NCBI GenBank assembly: GCA_947489085.1
Contig: CANLCJ010000020.1
Location: forward strand, 1-64,000
Origin: an uncultured Flavobacteriaceae bacterium
GTDB lineage: Bacteria; Bacteroidota; Bacteroidia; Flavobacteriales; Flavobacteriaceae
Reading direction: 5' to 3'
Length of the DNA: 64,000 bases
Positions within the stretch are counted from its first letter, which is position 1, and each line of letters opens with the position of its first letter. The notes under the pieces are model-generated. The model did not search any database. It was not told where the DNA came from and saw only the letters and a program-made list of their open reading frames with translations. The position numbers and the translations under genes were made by a program. Below, one piece after another: positions 18,414 to 27,847 of the stretch.

Positions 18414-20335
18414 TTAAAAAATTTTAAGATGAGCATTTCTGTTACAAGAAAAATCAATGCAAAAATAGCAAACCATTTCCATAAGGCGTTTATTTTAGAG
18501 TTACTTTTTAGTGTGCTAAAGGTATCTGTAATAGAAGTGTCTAGCGTTAGTGTTTCTAAGGCTGTTGTATTTATATAGTTTAGATGGCTTTCTGTCCTGC
18601 TATAATTATAGCTTACATGCTTTAAAGTATCTCTGTTATTGGTTATAGCATAAGTTCCAGAACTTTTAGGGACATCTCTAGTGGTAATAGTTACACTGTT
18701 GCTTAAACTCTGTTGCCTTGGTATTACTTTTTCGTTTTTATGTTCTAAAGAGAGTACCCCGTCTTGCTGTAAAACTACAGCAACTTGATAGGTGTTTGTA
18801 TGGTCCGTGTTATAATAAAGTTGAGGAATTTTAAAACTATTTTTTGCCACATTATAAAAAGTAGGAACTATTAATGGAGAATTGGTAAAACTAGAAAAGG
18901 CTTTACTTATGGGAGCTGTAATTATGTAAACATTTGCATTTGCAGTTAAAAAGGGAGCACCATCTTCAAAAGCCAAAATGGGCGTGTTTAAAGCATTAGC
19001 AACATCGTAAAATAGGCTTACTTTAGGGTATTGAAAATTTTTAACGCGTTTTTCAAAAACTCCTGTGCTATATAAAGGGTGACTATAGTTTATCGTGGTA
19101 ATACTTTTGTTTTGTGTTTTTGCAGGTTTTAGTTCGAGTTGGTATTGGGTTAGTAAGTTGTTATAACTATTAATTTGAATCTTTTCTGAAGGAAGTACTA
19201 ATAAAGTGCCACCATCTTTAACAAAAGAATTTAAAACGGAAGTTAACGCTAAAGGTATGCGCTCTAATGCATCTAGCACTATTAAATTGTAATTGCTTAT
19301 ACTGTTATAATTTAACGTATTAACGGTGGAGGAAGCAAATTGAAACTCGTCTTCTGTATAAATGCGCTTTAAAACATTAGTTGAAGTATTACCAATAGAC
19401 AGTACCTTTATTTTTTCTGGTGTATTGATATTGAAAAAAAGCGAATTATCAAATTGCAATTGGGTGTCGTTAACGCGTATTTCACCATTAATTTTAGTAT
19501 TGGCAGGCAAACTAAACGTAACGTCTGCCTCACGATCTATTTCAGTAGAGGTTTTAGCAATAAGCTTGTTATAGTTATATAAAGAAACAGGAACATTTTT
19601 AACAGGTGTACCACTGTTTGTTAAAGTTGCCCGAAGTTCTAATTTTGTTGGACTAAACACAGAAATATATGCAGAATCTATAGCAATATTATTAGTGTTT
19701 AAAGGTTTTAATTTTACCGCATAAAAATTAAGAGTAGTATCTTTTGGCACAGTGAAACCTGACGAACTATTTTGGAAATCTGAAATATATATTAAATTTT
19801 TAATAGCATCTCTTTGTGTATTAAATAAAGATTTACTTTTTAAAACCACAGTGTTTAGATTGAGTTGGTTTGGAGTAAAATCAATGTTTAATAACTCATT
19901 CTTAATACTACTTAATGAGGTGTTTTTATAGGTGTTAGAATTTGTAATTAGAGATAGGTTTTGTGTTTCTGGAATAGCACTTAAAAGGTCCTGCACAGCA
20001 CGTTTTAACAGCACACCATTAACACCTTTAGCTTGCATACTAAAAGAATTATCTAAGTAAACTACAGTTTCTACAGTTTTATTGGCCGCATTTGTTTTAG
20101 AGGTATAAGGCTGTGCGAATGCAAAAATAAGTGCAGCCAATATTAAGCAACGCAGCAAAAGTGTAAGCCACTTTTTTAGTTGAGAACTTTTGCGAGTTTG
20201 CAGCTTTACATTTTTTAAAAAAGCCACATTAGTAAACGCTTCTTTTTTAAAAGTTCTAAGCTGAAATAAGTGAATTATAATCGGAATTATAAGTAAAAAT
20301 AAAGCGTAAAGAAATTCGGGGTGTTTAAACTGCAT
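18410..20335 (-). CDS. BatA N-terminal domain / VWA-like membrane protein
   Basis: This 641-residue protein begins with the double-membrane-spanning BatA domain typical of Bacteroidota aerotolerance-like proteins (helix at about 7–24, RLRTF-type linker, second helix near 60–80). It continues with a von Willebrand A-like domain (VYLDNSFSM near residue 96), a long beta-rich periplasmic part and a C-terminal helix (about 620–640). Its role is probably in envelope maintenance, but no substrate is known. It opens the leftward operon that includes the dihydroorotase-like gene (4 bp overlap). Confidence 0.82.
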   Translation of the reverse strand: MQFKHPEFLYALFLLIIPIIIHLFQLRTFKKEAFTNVAFLKNVKLQTRKSSQLKKWLTLLLRCLILAALIFAFAQPYTSKTNAANKTVETVVYLDNSFSMQAKGVNGVLLKRAVQDLLSAIPETQNLSLITNSNTYKNTSLSSIKNELLNIDFTPNQLNLNTVVLKSKSLFNTQRDAIKNLIYISDFQNSSSGFTVPKDTTLNFYAVKLKPLNTNNIAIDSAYISVFSPTKLELRATLTNSGTPVKNVPVSLYNYNKLIAKTSTEIDREADVTFSLPANTKINGEIRVNDTQLQFDNSLFFNINTPEKIKVLSIGNTSTNVLKRIYTEDEFQFASSTVNTLNYNSISNYNLIVLDALERIPLALTSVLNSFVKDGGTLLVLPSEKIQINSYNNLLTQYQLELKPAKTQNKSITTINYSHPLYSTGVFEKRVKNFQYPKVSLFYDVANALNTPILAFEDGAPFLTANANVYIITAPISKAFSSFTNSPLIVPTFYNVAKNSFKIPQLYYNTDHTNTYQVAVVLQQDGVLSLEHKNEKVIPRQQSLSNSVTITTRDVPKSSGTYAITNNRDTLKHVSYNYSRTESHLNYINTTALETLTLDTSITDTFSTLKSNSKINALWKWFAIFALIFLVTEMLILKFFK

Positions 20336-20351
20336 TTATTTTTTTATTTAT

Positions 20352-20359
20352 CAAACCTA
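20352..20359 (-). promoter_or_regulatory. -7 box (TAGGTTTG) for the BatA-like operon
   Basis: Read on the minus strand, the octamer fits TAnnTTTG and lies 16 bp upstream of the gene's start. Confidence 0.45.
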
Positions 20360-20385
20360 CGTATTTTTTTAGTGTTTAAAAAACG

Positions 20386-21393
20386 CTAGCAGAAGAAAAT
20401 ATAATCGGCAAAAGGCTTTAAGTTCAATTTATTTAAAAAAGCTCTAATTTCTTCTTGAGCTTTTGGATTTGCTACAGTAATTAAACTTTGCGGCACATCA
20501 ATTTTAGATAGCGCCTTAAAATCTAGCATGGTTTTCCCATAAATAGATTTGCCAATTTTATTAGGGTTATCGCAAATCCAGTAAAAGGGAATATTAGCCT
20601 CTAAAAACAGGCGCGCCATTAGCTTTCCTTTGGTGCCCGCTCCCCAAATAACTAAATTCTTATTGGGGTTATAATCAATATCTAAAAAATGCCTTACTTT
20701 TAGTGTGGTAAAATGGTTTTGCGCATAGTGCACATGCGTTCGTGAGGTTCTTGTACTGTAATCGCGCCATTTATGAATAACCTCATTACAAGGAATACAA
20801 GTGTAACCATATTTATAAAAGCGAAATGTTAAATCGTAATCCTCTGGATAAATCTGCGGAGAGAAAGCGCCACAAGCATCTAAATCGTCTTTATACACTA
20901 ACCAACACGGAGAGGGAATAACACACTCTTTGTAAATCTCTGTATAATTTTCACCTGTTTTTGTGAGTTGGTTGAGCCAGGTTTCGTAACGCTTATAACC
21001 AGGGCCAACACCATTAGCATTAAAATATGAAACGAGACCGATAGCCACATGTTTTTTACCGTTAGTTAGTAGTCCATTTACAAGCACTTCAAGTTTATTA
21101 GGCATCATAACATCATCACTGTCCATGCGCGTTACCATAGTTCCAGAACTCTTACTATAGGCCAGTTGTAAAGCATTAATAATACCTTCACCTTTATTTT
21201 TTATTAAGCGTATGCGCCTATCTGTTGCAGCAAAGGAAGCCACAATAGCATAGCTGTTATCTGTAGAATTATCGTCTACAATAAGCAGTTCCCAATTAGA
21301 GTAGGTTTGCTTCTGTATAGAGTCTAAACACTCTTCAAGAAATGCAGCAGTATTTTTAAAAGGCGTAAGTATACTTACAAGAGGTTTTTGCAT
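20386..21393 (-). CDS. Family 2 glycosyltransferase with nucleotide-binding-like C-terminal region
   Basis: The first two-thirds of this 335-residue protein is a GT-A glycosyltransferase: SILTPFKNTAAF, VDDNSTD and RMDSDD (metal-binding DSDD) are readable. The C-terminal third contains VIWGAGTKGK, a glycine pattern like a dinucleotide-binding fold, as found in some flavobacterial GT2 proteins. It lacks membrane segments. Probably involved in surface glycan synthesis; acceptor unknown. It is a single leftward gene, divergent from the M61 peptidase. Confidence 0.82.
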   Translation of the reverse strand: MQKPLVSILTPFKNTAAFLEECLDSIQKQTYSNWELLIVDDNSTDNSYAIVASFAATDRRIRLIKNKGEGIINALQLAYSKSSGTMVTRMDSDDVMMPNKLEVLVNGLLTNGKKHVAIGLVSYFNANGVGPGYKRYETWLNQLTKTGENYTEIYKECVIPSPCWLVYKDDLDACGAFSPQIYPEDYDLTFRFYKYGYTCIPCNEVIHKWRDYSTRTSRTHVHYAQNHFTTLKVRHFLDIDYNPNKNLVIWGAGTKGKLMARLFLEANIPFYWICDNPNKIGKSIYGKTMLDFKALSKIDVPQSLITVANPKAQEEIRAFLNKLNLKPFADYIFFC

Positions 21394-21484
21394 AAGCGAA
21401 TATAATATCTTTTAACATAAACTTATGAAAGCATGGGAAAACATAATCTTATTTTTGATGCACTTATAATTTAAAATTTTACAA

Positions 21485-23377
21485 ATGACACTTAGAATTT
21501 TTGCGGTGCTAACCTTAAGTTTAACACTTATAGGCTGTGGTACGGGAAAAAATAATGCGAATGATTTAGCGCTAAACACACCAATTTTAGCACATGTAAA
21601 CCTTTCTAAAGTACAGAACGATAAAGCTCCTGTAACCATTAATCCTGGACGTTTTACAATAAATACAGTAACTTACAGACTTCCAAGAGTAGTACAAGGC
21701 ACTTATTCTGTTAGCGATTTTGGAAAGTATATTGATAATTTTAAAGCATTGGATTACGATGGTAATTTGTTAAAAGTTACAAAACTAGATGTGAATACAT
21801 GGCAAATTGAAGGGGCTAAAAAATTGGATAAAATTACCTATGAAGTAAATGATACTTTCGATATAGAAACAAAAGGAGGAATAGGAGGAGAGCAGCCCTT
21901 CTCACCATCGGGAACCAACATAGAGCCTAAAAACTATGTTTTAAACCTTCATGGTTTTATAGGTTACTTCGATAGTCTTAAAAACAATCAATACAAGTTA
22001 GATGTAACAGCACCAAAGGCATTTTCGCGAACTTCTGCATTGCAAAAAATTAGTGATAAAGAAGACAGTTCTGGAAATTACATTACAACAACCTATGCTG
22101 CGCCAAGATATTTCGATATTACAGACAACCCAATGATGTATGGTAATCTGGATGTTGAAGAATTTAAAGTAGGAGATATAAAAATTGTATTAAGTGTGTA
22201 TTCCCCAAACAAAATTCATACAGCAGCCTCTTTAAAGGAAACAATTTTTAAAATGATGCAGGCTCAGAAAGCTTATTTGGGCGATATAAACACAACACCG
22301 AGATACGATATTTATTTGTATTTATCTGAAGGTAAAGAAGATTCTCCAAAAGGTTTTGGGGCTTTAGAACACCATACCTCTACAGTTGTAGTGTTACCAG
22401 AATCTAGTAATGCCGAGAGATTAGCTAGTAGTATGATAGATGTTGTGTCTCACGAATTTTTTCATATTGTAACTCCATTAAGTGTACACTCTGAAGATGT
22501 ACATTATTTTGATTACAATACCCCTACGTTTTCTAAACACTTGTGGATGTACGAAGGCGTAACAGAATATTTTGCGACATTATTTCAGGTTTACCAAGGC
22601 TTGGTAGAAAAAGAAGCGTTTTATGCTAAAATAATGCAAAAAATAGAAAGCTCTAAAAATTATAATGATGCCTTGAGTTTTACTATTATGAGCGAAAATG
22701 TATTAAAAGATGCTTATAAAGACGAATATATTAACGTATATCTAAAAGGTGCACTTATAGGAATGTGTATTGATATTTTACTTAGAGAGGAAAGTAACGG
22801 TAAAAGAGGTATACTTTCTTTAATGAAGGAACTCTCTCAAAAATATGGTAAAAACAAACCTTTCGAAGACGATAAACTAATAGAAGAAATTACAGCAATG
22901 ACGTATCCGTCTGTTGGTGAATTTTTAAATACACATGTTGCTGGAGATTTACCTATAAATTATAACGTGTTTTTTGAAAAAGCGGGTCTTGAAATAGGAC
23001 AAGCTAATATTAAAACAAATTACATAATGATGAATGGTGCTCCAATTGTTGGTGCAGATCCAGAACAAGGCGTTATATTTTTTACAGAAGCAGTATTAGA
23101 AAATAGCTTTTGGGCAGAACAAGGCGCACAACCTAAGGATGTTATTAAAACCATCGATGGGGAAGCCCTTACCTTGCTTAATGCCAACCAATTATTGCAA
23201 GACGTATTTTCTTGGACACCAGGTAAGGCAATAGAAGTGGTATTAGAGCGCAATGGTACACCTGTAACTATAAAAACAGTAACTACCCAAGCTTATACAA
23301 AGGGTAAAGGTTTAGTAGAAAAAGAAAATGCAACAGCAGCACAAATTGCGTTACGAAAGGCTTGGATAAACCGTTAA
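21485..23377 (+). CDS. M61 family metallopeptidase with PDZ domain, lipoprotein
   Basis: This 630-residue protein has a lipoprotein signal with lipobox LIGC. The zinc site is HEFFH (residues 323–327) with the third ligand in MYEGVTEYF about 30 residues later, which is the M61 (glycyl aminopeptidase) pattern. A PDZ-like domain covers about 520–610 (GAQPKDVIKTIDGEAL). It probably degrades peptides at the cell envelope. Single gene, ended by a strong terminator. Confidence 0.9.
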   Translation: MTLRIFAVLTLSLTLIGCGTGKNNANDLALNTPILAHVNLSKVQNDKAPVTINPGRFTINTVTYRLPRVVQGTYSVSDFGKYIDNFKALDYDGNLLKVTKLDVNTWQIEGAKKLDKITYEVNDTFDIETKGGIGGEQPFSPSGTNIEPKNYVLNLHGFIGYFDSLKNNQYKLDVTAPKAFSRTSALQKISDKEDSSGNYITTTYAAPRYFDITDNPMMYGNLDVEEFKVGDIKIVLSVYSPNKIHTAASLKETIFKMMQAQKAYLGDINTTPRYDIYLYLSEGKEDSPKGFGALEHHTSTVVVLPESSNAERLASSMIDVVSHEFFHIVTPLSVHSEDVHYFDYNTPTFSKHLWMYEGVTEYFATLFQVYQGLVEKEAFYAKIMQKIESSKNYNDALSFTIMSENVLKDAYKDEYINVYLKGALIGMCIDILLREESNGKRGILSLMKELSQKYGKNKPFEDDKLIEEITAMTYPSVGEFLNTHVAGDLPINYNVFFEKAGLEIGQANIKTNYIMMNGAPIVGADPEQGVIFFTEAVLENSFWAEQGAQPKDVIKTIDGEALTLLNANQLLQDVFSWTPGKAIEVVLERNGTPVTIKTVTTQAYTKGKGLVEKENATAAQIALRKAWINR

Positions 23378-23410
23378 GTTTAACAATTATATTATTTTTG
23401 TACTAATTAG

Positions 23411-23445
23411 AAACACAACCATTATTTGGTTGTGTTTTTATTTTA
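23411..23445 (+). terminator. Rho-independent terminator after the M61 gene
   Basis: A perfect 10-bp stem (AAACACAACC / GGTTGTGTTT) is followed by T-rich sequence. Confidence 0.85.
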
Positions 23446-23497
23446 ACTAAATTCGTTGCATGTGTTACGTAGCTATAGAATAAACGTGGTATTTTAA

Positions 23498-24181
23498 TTA
23501 CTCTTCATCTTGCAATAAGTCTGGGCGTATTTGTTTCGTACGTTCATAAGCTTTTTCTTCTCGCCAAGCTTCTATTTTAGGTAAATTACCACTAAACAAA
23601 AGTTCTGGTACTTTCCACCCTTTATACTCTCTAGGTTTGGTGTAAATAGGAGGCGCTAATAAATTATCTTGAAACGAATCGGTTAAAGCAGAAGTTTCAT
23701 TCCCTAAAACACCTGGAATAAGCCTTATAACAGCATCGCAAACCACAGCAGCAGCAAGTTCGCCACCAGAAAGTACAAAATCGCCAATAGATAGTTCTTT
23801 GGTAATTAAATGGTCGCGTACACGTTGGTCTACACCTTTGTAGTGCCCACAGAGTAGTATGATATTTTCTTTAAGCGAAATTTGATTGGCAATTCCTTGA
23901 GTTAAGGTATCGCCATCTGGTGTCATATAAATAATTTCGTCGTAATCGCGCTCTAACTTTAACGCACTAATACATTTGTCTATAGGTTCTACCATCATTA
24001 CCATACCAGCACCACCGCCAAATTGAGTGTCGTCTATAGATTTGTAATTGTCTGAAGTATAATCTCTAAGATTGTGAAAATGGATTTCAACCAAATTGGC
24101 ATCTATAGCACGTTTTAAAATAGAAGCTTCAAAAGGGCTTTTTAGTAACTCAGGAAGTACCGTAATAATATCTATACGCAT
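23498..24181 (-). CDS. trmD: tRNA (guanine37-N1)-methyltransferase
   Basis: TrmD methylates G37 next to the anticodon and so prevents frameshifting. The 227-residue protein has the trefoil-knot SPOUT motifs: [26 protein letters not shown] and the N-terminal [12 protein letters not shown]. The FGGGAGM loop is also present. It is a single leftward gene with a -7 box 22 bp upstream. Confidence 0.96.
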   Translation of the reverse strand: MRIDIITVLPELLKSPFEASILKRAIDANLVEIHFHNLRDYTSDNYKSIDDTQFGGGAGMVMMVEPIDKCISALKLERDYDEIIYMTPDGDTLTQGIANQISLKENIILLCGHYKGVDQRVRDHLITKELSIGDFVLSGGELAAAVVCDAVIRLIPGVLGNETSALTDSFQDNLLAPPIYTKPREYKGWKVPELLFSGNLPKIEAWREEKAYERTKQIRPDLLQDEE

Positions 24182-24202
24182 AATTGGTAAACATCTAAGC
24201 TA

Positions 24203-24210
24203 CAAATATA
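24203..24210 (-). promoter_or_regulatory. -7 box (TATATTTG) for trmD
   Basis: On the minus strand the octamer fits TAnnTTTG, 21 bp upstream of the trmD start. Confidence 0.45.
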
Positions 24211-24297
24211 CTTTAATCGTTTTGTATCCTCTAAAATTATAGATAAATATAGAAGTACTATTTAGAATAACAACGACGCAGAGTAACAATAATGCAA

Positions 24298-25707
24298 TTA
24301 AAATTGATTTACAAGACCAAGAAGTTCTTCCTCGAAATTTTTAGAAAACATGTTTGCGTTACTGTTTATAATTACATGTTCTTTATCTACAAGTATCGCT
24401 TTAGTAACAGGATAAACAGCAAGTTGTTTTACAGACTCTTTAGGATTAACAAAAGCATAGTCGTGTTTAGAGATGTGCTTATAAGCTTGCATTGTAGAAA
24501 CCCAACGACTTTTATTAAAATCATCAATATTAACCGAAATAAAATTAACTTCAGGATATTTTACATTGAGCTCCTTAACACGTTTTCTACTGTCTTTTAA
24601 ATAGTTTTTATAATTGTGAGACCAGAAATAAACTACTGTAGGTTGATCTATTATACTACTAATATTTACTATAGAATCTTTAATACTTCTCAATTCAACA
24701 CTAGGAAAAGTTGCACCGGGCCTTAACTTATTTATAGAATTATTATAAGCGGTTATAGACGTATTGTTTTCTTCGTTTGTACTTTTCGATAAAAAATAGT
24801 TTACAATTTTAGCATTGTTTTTAATGTCTTTATTTACACGTAAAAAGTGCATGCTATAATAATAAAGTAATTCATTTTTTATCGACGCATTTTGTACCAA
24901 ACTATCAATAGCCGTTAAACGGTCTAAATTATAACAACAATTTGTCCATACATAACCATTATCTGCATGCTCTAAATGATCTGCTAAAGCAATATTATTA
25001 AAGCTGCTTTTAAGAAAAGATTTATATGCAAAGTGGTTGGCAAGATAATCGTCGTTATAGTTAATCATCTTTCTGTAATCGTAAAAACCATCAGGTATAT
25101 CTACTAATTTTTTTTCTTTACCTCTACCTTTATGTATAAAAGGGTAAATTTCTTTACTAGCGTAATAACTAAAATCAATATTAGCTTGTGCTATTTTGTT
25201 AAATAAATCGGAAGGCATTTGCTTTAGTTGGAACTCTTTAAGTTTTTCATTTTTCTGAAGTCTTATAGAATCCATACGTGATTGATAATCTAATGGAGAC
25301 AAGGCACAAAATTTATACACTTGTTTTTCTTCTAATTCATTTTGAAGAAAGTCGTTAATAAGATAGTTATTTTTCTTAGCACCTTTACCTGTATAAACTA
25401 AAGACTCATCGAACTCTAAAGTATTGAGCCTAAACATAACGCTGTCTCCAGGTTCCAATAAAACTTTTTGTATTTCATTGCCATGTTGAAAGGTATAGAA
25501 ACCAGAATCTAAGTTTTTCAACTTATAAGAAAACCGATTTTTACCATCAAGAACTAAAGTATCTATAACCTCTTTGTTATTAAGCAATACTACATAATTA
25601 GTGTTTTTATTTATAATTTCACCACCAATAATAGCATAACTGCAAGACTTTTTGCTACAACTTAATACGGTTAATAAAACACTTGTAATATATAGGTATA
25701 ATTTCAT
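24298..25707 (-). CDS. TlpA/AhpC-fold lipoprotein lacking the CxxC motif
   Basis: This 469-residue protein has a lipoprotein signal (VLSC), a DUF4369-like beta domain at about 20–120, a helical middle, and a C-terminal thioredoxin fold (about 330–469: PGATFPSVELRSI, then VVYFWSHNYKN). The catalytic WCxxC of TlpA-like thioredoxins is replaced by the SHNYKN segment at about 363–368, so it cannot be a dithiol oxidoreductase. The residues FINVN-like ISVNIDD and YPVTKAILVD further support the fold. It probably has a binding or structural role in the envelope. Confidence 0.78.
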   Translation of the reverse strand: MKLYLYITSVLLTVLSCSKKSCSYAIIGGEIINKNTNYVVLLNNKEVIDTLVLDGKNRFSYKLKNLDSGFYTFQHGNEIQKVLLEPGDSVMFRLNTLEFDESLVYTGKGAKKNNYLINDFLQNELEEKQVYKFCALSPLDYQSRMDSIRLQKNEKLKEFQLKQMPSDLFNKIAQANIDFSYYASKEIYPFIHKGRGKEKKLVDIPDGFYDYRKMINYNDDYLANHFAYKSFLKSSFNNIALADHLEHADNGYVWTNCCYNLDRLTAIDSLVQNASIKNELLYYYSMHFLRVNKDIKNNAKIVNYFLSKSTNEENNTSITAYNNSINKLRPGATFPSVELRSIKDSIVNISSIIDQPTVVYFWSHNYKNYLKDSRKRVKELNVKYPEVNFISVNIDDFNKSRWVSTMQAYKHISKHDYAFVNPKESVKQLAVYPVTKAILVDKEHVIINSNANMFSKNFEEELLGLVNQF

Positions 25708-25747
25708 AAACTTAACTTGAGAGCAGTATTTAGTAGAGCTGCCCTAA

Positions 25748-25755
25748 CAAAAATA
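25748..25755 (-). promoter_or_regulatory. -7 box (TATTTTTG) for the TlpA-like gene
   Basis: The octamer, read leftward, fits TAnnTTTG and lies 40 bp upstream of the start. Confidence 0.45.
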
Positions 25756-25863
25756 TATTTTGATTGGATAATACGCTGTTAATGCGCTGTTAAAAGTTGT
25801 TTAAACGTTAATTAAGCGTTAAAAATTAAAGCCATTCGGCTTTATCTAACCGTCAGAATTTTT

Positions 25864-25871
25864 TATTTTTG
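25864..25871 (+). promoter_or_regulatory. -7 box (TATTTTTG) for the ABC-F gene
   Basis: The octamer lies 20 bp before the ATG. A small hairpin (AAAGCC ATTC GGCTTT, 25828–25843) lies just upstream of it. Confidence 0.5.
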
Positions 25872-25891
25872 CAAAAAATTAAAGTAGGCTT

Positions 25892-27517
25892 ATGTTATCA
25901 GTTTCAAACCTTTCTGTACAATTTGGTAAACGTGTATTGTTCGATGAGGTAAATACAACGTTTAACAATGGAAATTGTTACGGTATTATTGGTGCCAATG
26001 GTGCTGGAAAATCCACGTTTTTAAAGATTATTTCTGGTAAAATGGATCCAACATCTGGACACGTTTCTTTAGAAACAGGTAAACGTATGTCTGTACTGGA
26101 GCAAAACCATAACTTGCATGACGAGCATAATGTTTTAGAAACTGTTTTAATGGGTAACAAAACCCTGTATAAAGTTAAAACAGAAATAGATGCTTTATAT
26201 GCCGATTATACAGATGAGAATGCCGAAAAAATAGGAGAACTCCAAGTGCAGTTTGAAGAGATGAATGGGTGGAATGCCGATAGCGATGCTGCTGCAATGT
26301 TGTCTAATCTAGGCATTAAAGAAGAACACCACTATACGTTAATGGCAGATCTAGATGGTAAGCAAAAAGTACGTGTTTTATTGGCACAGGCGCTTTTTGG
26401 AAATCCAGATGTGCTAATTATGGATGAGCCTACAAACGATTTGGATTACGAGACCATTACTTGGCTAGAACATTTCTTGGCAAACTATGATAATTGTGTG
26501 ATTGTAGTTTCTCACGACCGCCACTTTTTAGATGCGGTTTGTACACACATTTCCGATATCGATTTTGGTAAAATCAATCACTTCTCAGGAAATTATACCT
26601 TCTGGTATGAGTCTTCTCAATTGGCAGCAAAACAACGTGCGCAGCAAAATAAAAAGGCAGAAGAAAAGAAGAAAGAATTAGAAGAATTTATAAGACGTTT
26701 TTCTGCGAATGTCGCTAAGAGTAAACAAGCGACGTCTAGGAAGAAAATGATTGATAAATTGAATATATCTGACATTAAACCAACTAGTAGGCGTTACCCC
26801 GCCATTATTTTTGAGCGTGAGCGTGAAGCTGGAGATCAAATTTTAAATATAGAAGGCCTATCTGCTACTCTAGACGGAGAGGTGTTGTTTAGTAAAATTG
26901 ATTTGAATTTGGCTAAAGGAGATAAGGTTGTTGTATTTTCTAAAGATTCTAGAGCTACAACGGCATTTTATCAAATTATAAATGGAAAAGAAGATGCGCA
27001 ATCTGGTAAATTTGCTTGGGGTGTTACTACAACGCAATCCTACTTACCACTTGATAATAGCGAATTTTTTGATAGCGATTTAACCTTGGTAGATTGGTTA
27101 CGCCAATGGGCAACCACAGAAGAAGAAAGAGAAGAAGTTTACATTAGAGGGTTTTTAGGAAAAATGATTTTTAGTGGAGAAGAAGCTTTAAAAACGTGTA
27201 ATGTATTGTCTGGTGGAGAAAAAGTGCGTTGTATGTTAAGTAGAATGATGATGATAAGAGCAAATGTTTTAATGTTAGATGAACCTACAAATCACTTAGA
27301 CTTAGAGAGTATTACAGCATTTAACAATTCGCTAAAAAACTTTAAAGGTACTGTGTTATTTACATCTCACGATCATGAGTTTGCGCAAACTGTTGCTAAT
27401 AGAGTAGTAGAGCTAACCCCTAATGGTGTTATAGATAGATATACTACCTTCGATGACTATATGCAAGACACTAAGATAAAAGCATTGAGAGAGAAAATGT
27501 ATACTGTTACGGTGTAA
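25892..27517 (+). CDS. ABC-F ATPase with one degenerate composite site
   Basis: ABC-F proteins bind the ribosome and act on translation. The 541-residue chain has two ATPase domains. Domain 1 has a perfect Walker A (GANGAGKST, 34–42) and Walker B (VLIMDEPTNDLD) but a degenerate signature (LDGKQKVR near 155–162 instead of LSGGQ). Domain 2 lacks Walker A (FSKDSRATTAFY near 349–360) but has a perfect signature (LSGGEKVR near 438) and Walker B (VLMLDEPTNHLD). The intact Walker A and intact signature would combine to one working site, and the other site should be dead. It resembles the YbiT/EttA branch. Confidence 0.9.
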   Translation: MLSVSNLSVQFGKRVLFDEVNTTFNNGNCYGIIGANGAGKSTFLKIISGKMDPTSGHVSLETGKRMSVLEQNHNLHDEHNVLETVLMGNKTLYKVKTEIDALYADYTDENAEKIGELQVQFEEMNGWNADSDAAAMLSNLGIKEEHHYTLMADLDGKQKVRVLLAQALFGNPDVLIMDEPTNDLDYETITWLEHFLANYDNCVIVVSHDRHFLDAVCTHISDIDFGKINHFSGNYTFWYESSQLAAKQRAQQNKKAEEKKKELEEFIRRFSANVAKSKQATSRKKMIDKLNISDIKPTSRRYPAIIFEREREAGDQILNIEGLSATLDGEVLFSKIDLNLAKGDKVVVFSKDSRATTAFYQIINGKEDAQSGKFAWGVTTTQSYLPLDNSEFFDSDLTLVDWLRQWATTEEEREEVYIRGFLGKMIFSGEEALKTCNVLSGGEKVRCMLSRMMMIRANVLMLDEPTNHLDLESITAFNNSLKNFKGTVLFTSHDHEFAQTVANRVVELTPNGVIDRYTTFDDYMQDTKIKALREKMYTVTV

Positions 27518-27551
27518 TAAACAGCCGTAAAAAAAATAATTTTTTATAATA

Positions 27552-27583
27552 AAAAAAAGTGCCGCTTAAATAGCGGCACTTTC
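27552..27583. terminator. Bidirectional terminator between converging genes
   Basis: Stem AGTGCCGC / GCGGCACT with a 7-nt loop, A run before and T-rich end. It overlaps the last codons of the leftward DUF2007 gene and serves the rightward ABC-F gene too. Confidence 0.8.
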
Positions 27584-27802
27584 TAGTTTTTGGAGTTGTT
27601 GTAATATTTTCGATACTTTTACGTGTTCATCTTTATGCACATGAATTTCTTGGAAGCCTTGAATGCTAGATCCAAAACCTGCCAATCTTCCAGACTCACT
27701 TTCATCTTTAATAATGGCACAAATATTCTTATTTTCAAGTAAGGAAAACACCTTTTGTACTTCGATGAAGTTTCCTGAAAAAACTTTGATGTAATTAGAC
27801 AT
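27566..27802 (-). CDS. DUF2007-like small signalling-type protein
   Basis: The 78-residue protein (IKVFSGNFIEVQKV… EIHVHKDEHVKVSKIL) matches the DUF2007 family of small ACT/PII-like proteins often labelled putative signal transducers. No signal peptide or membrane helix is present. Its stop codon lies inside the stem of the shared terminator. Function not established. Confidence 0.72.
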   Translation of the reverse strand: MSNYIKVFSGNFIEVQKVFSLLENKNICAIIKDESESGRLAGFGSSIQGFQEIHVHKDEHVKVSKILQQLQKLESAAI

Positions 27803-27847
27803 AATGTAAAAATTTAGAAGGTTTTTTATAAAAGTAAGAAAAAACTT

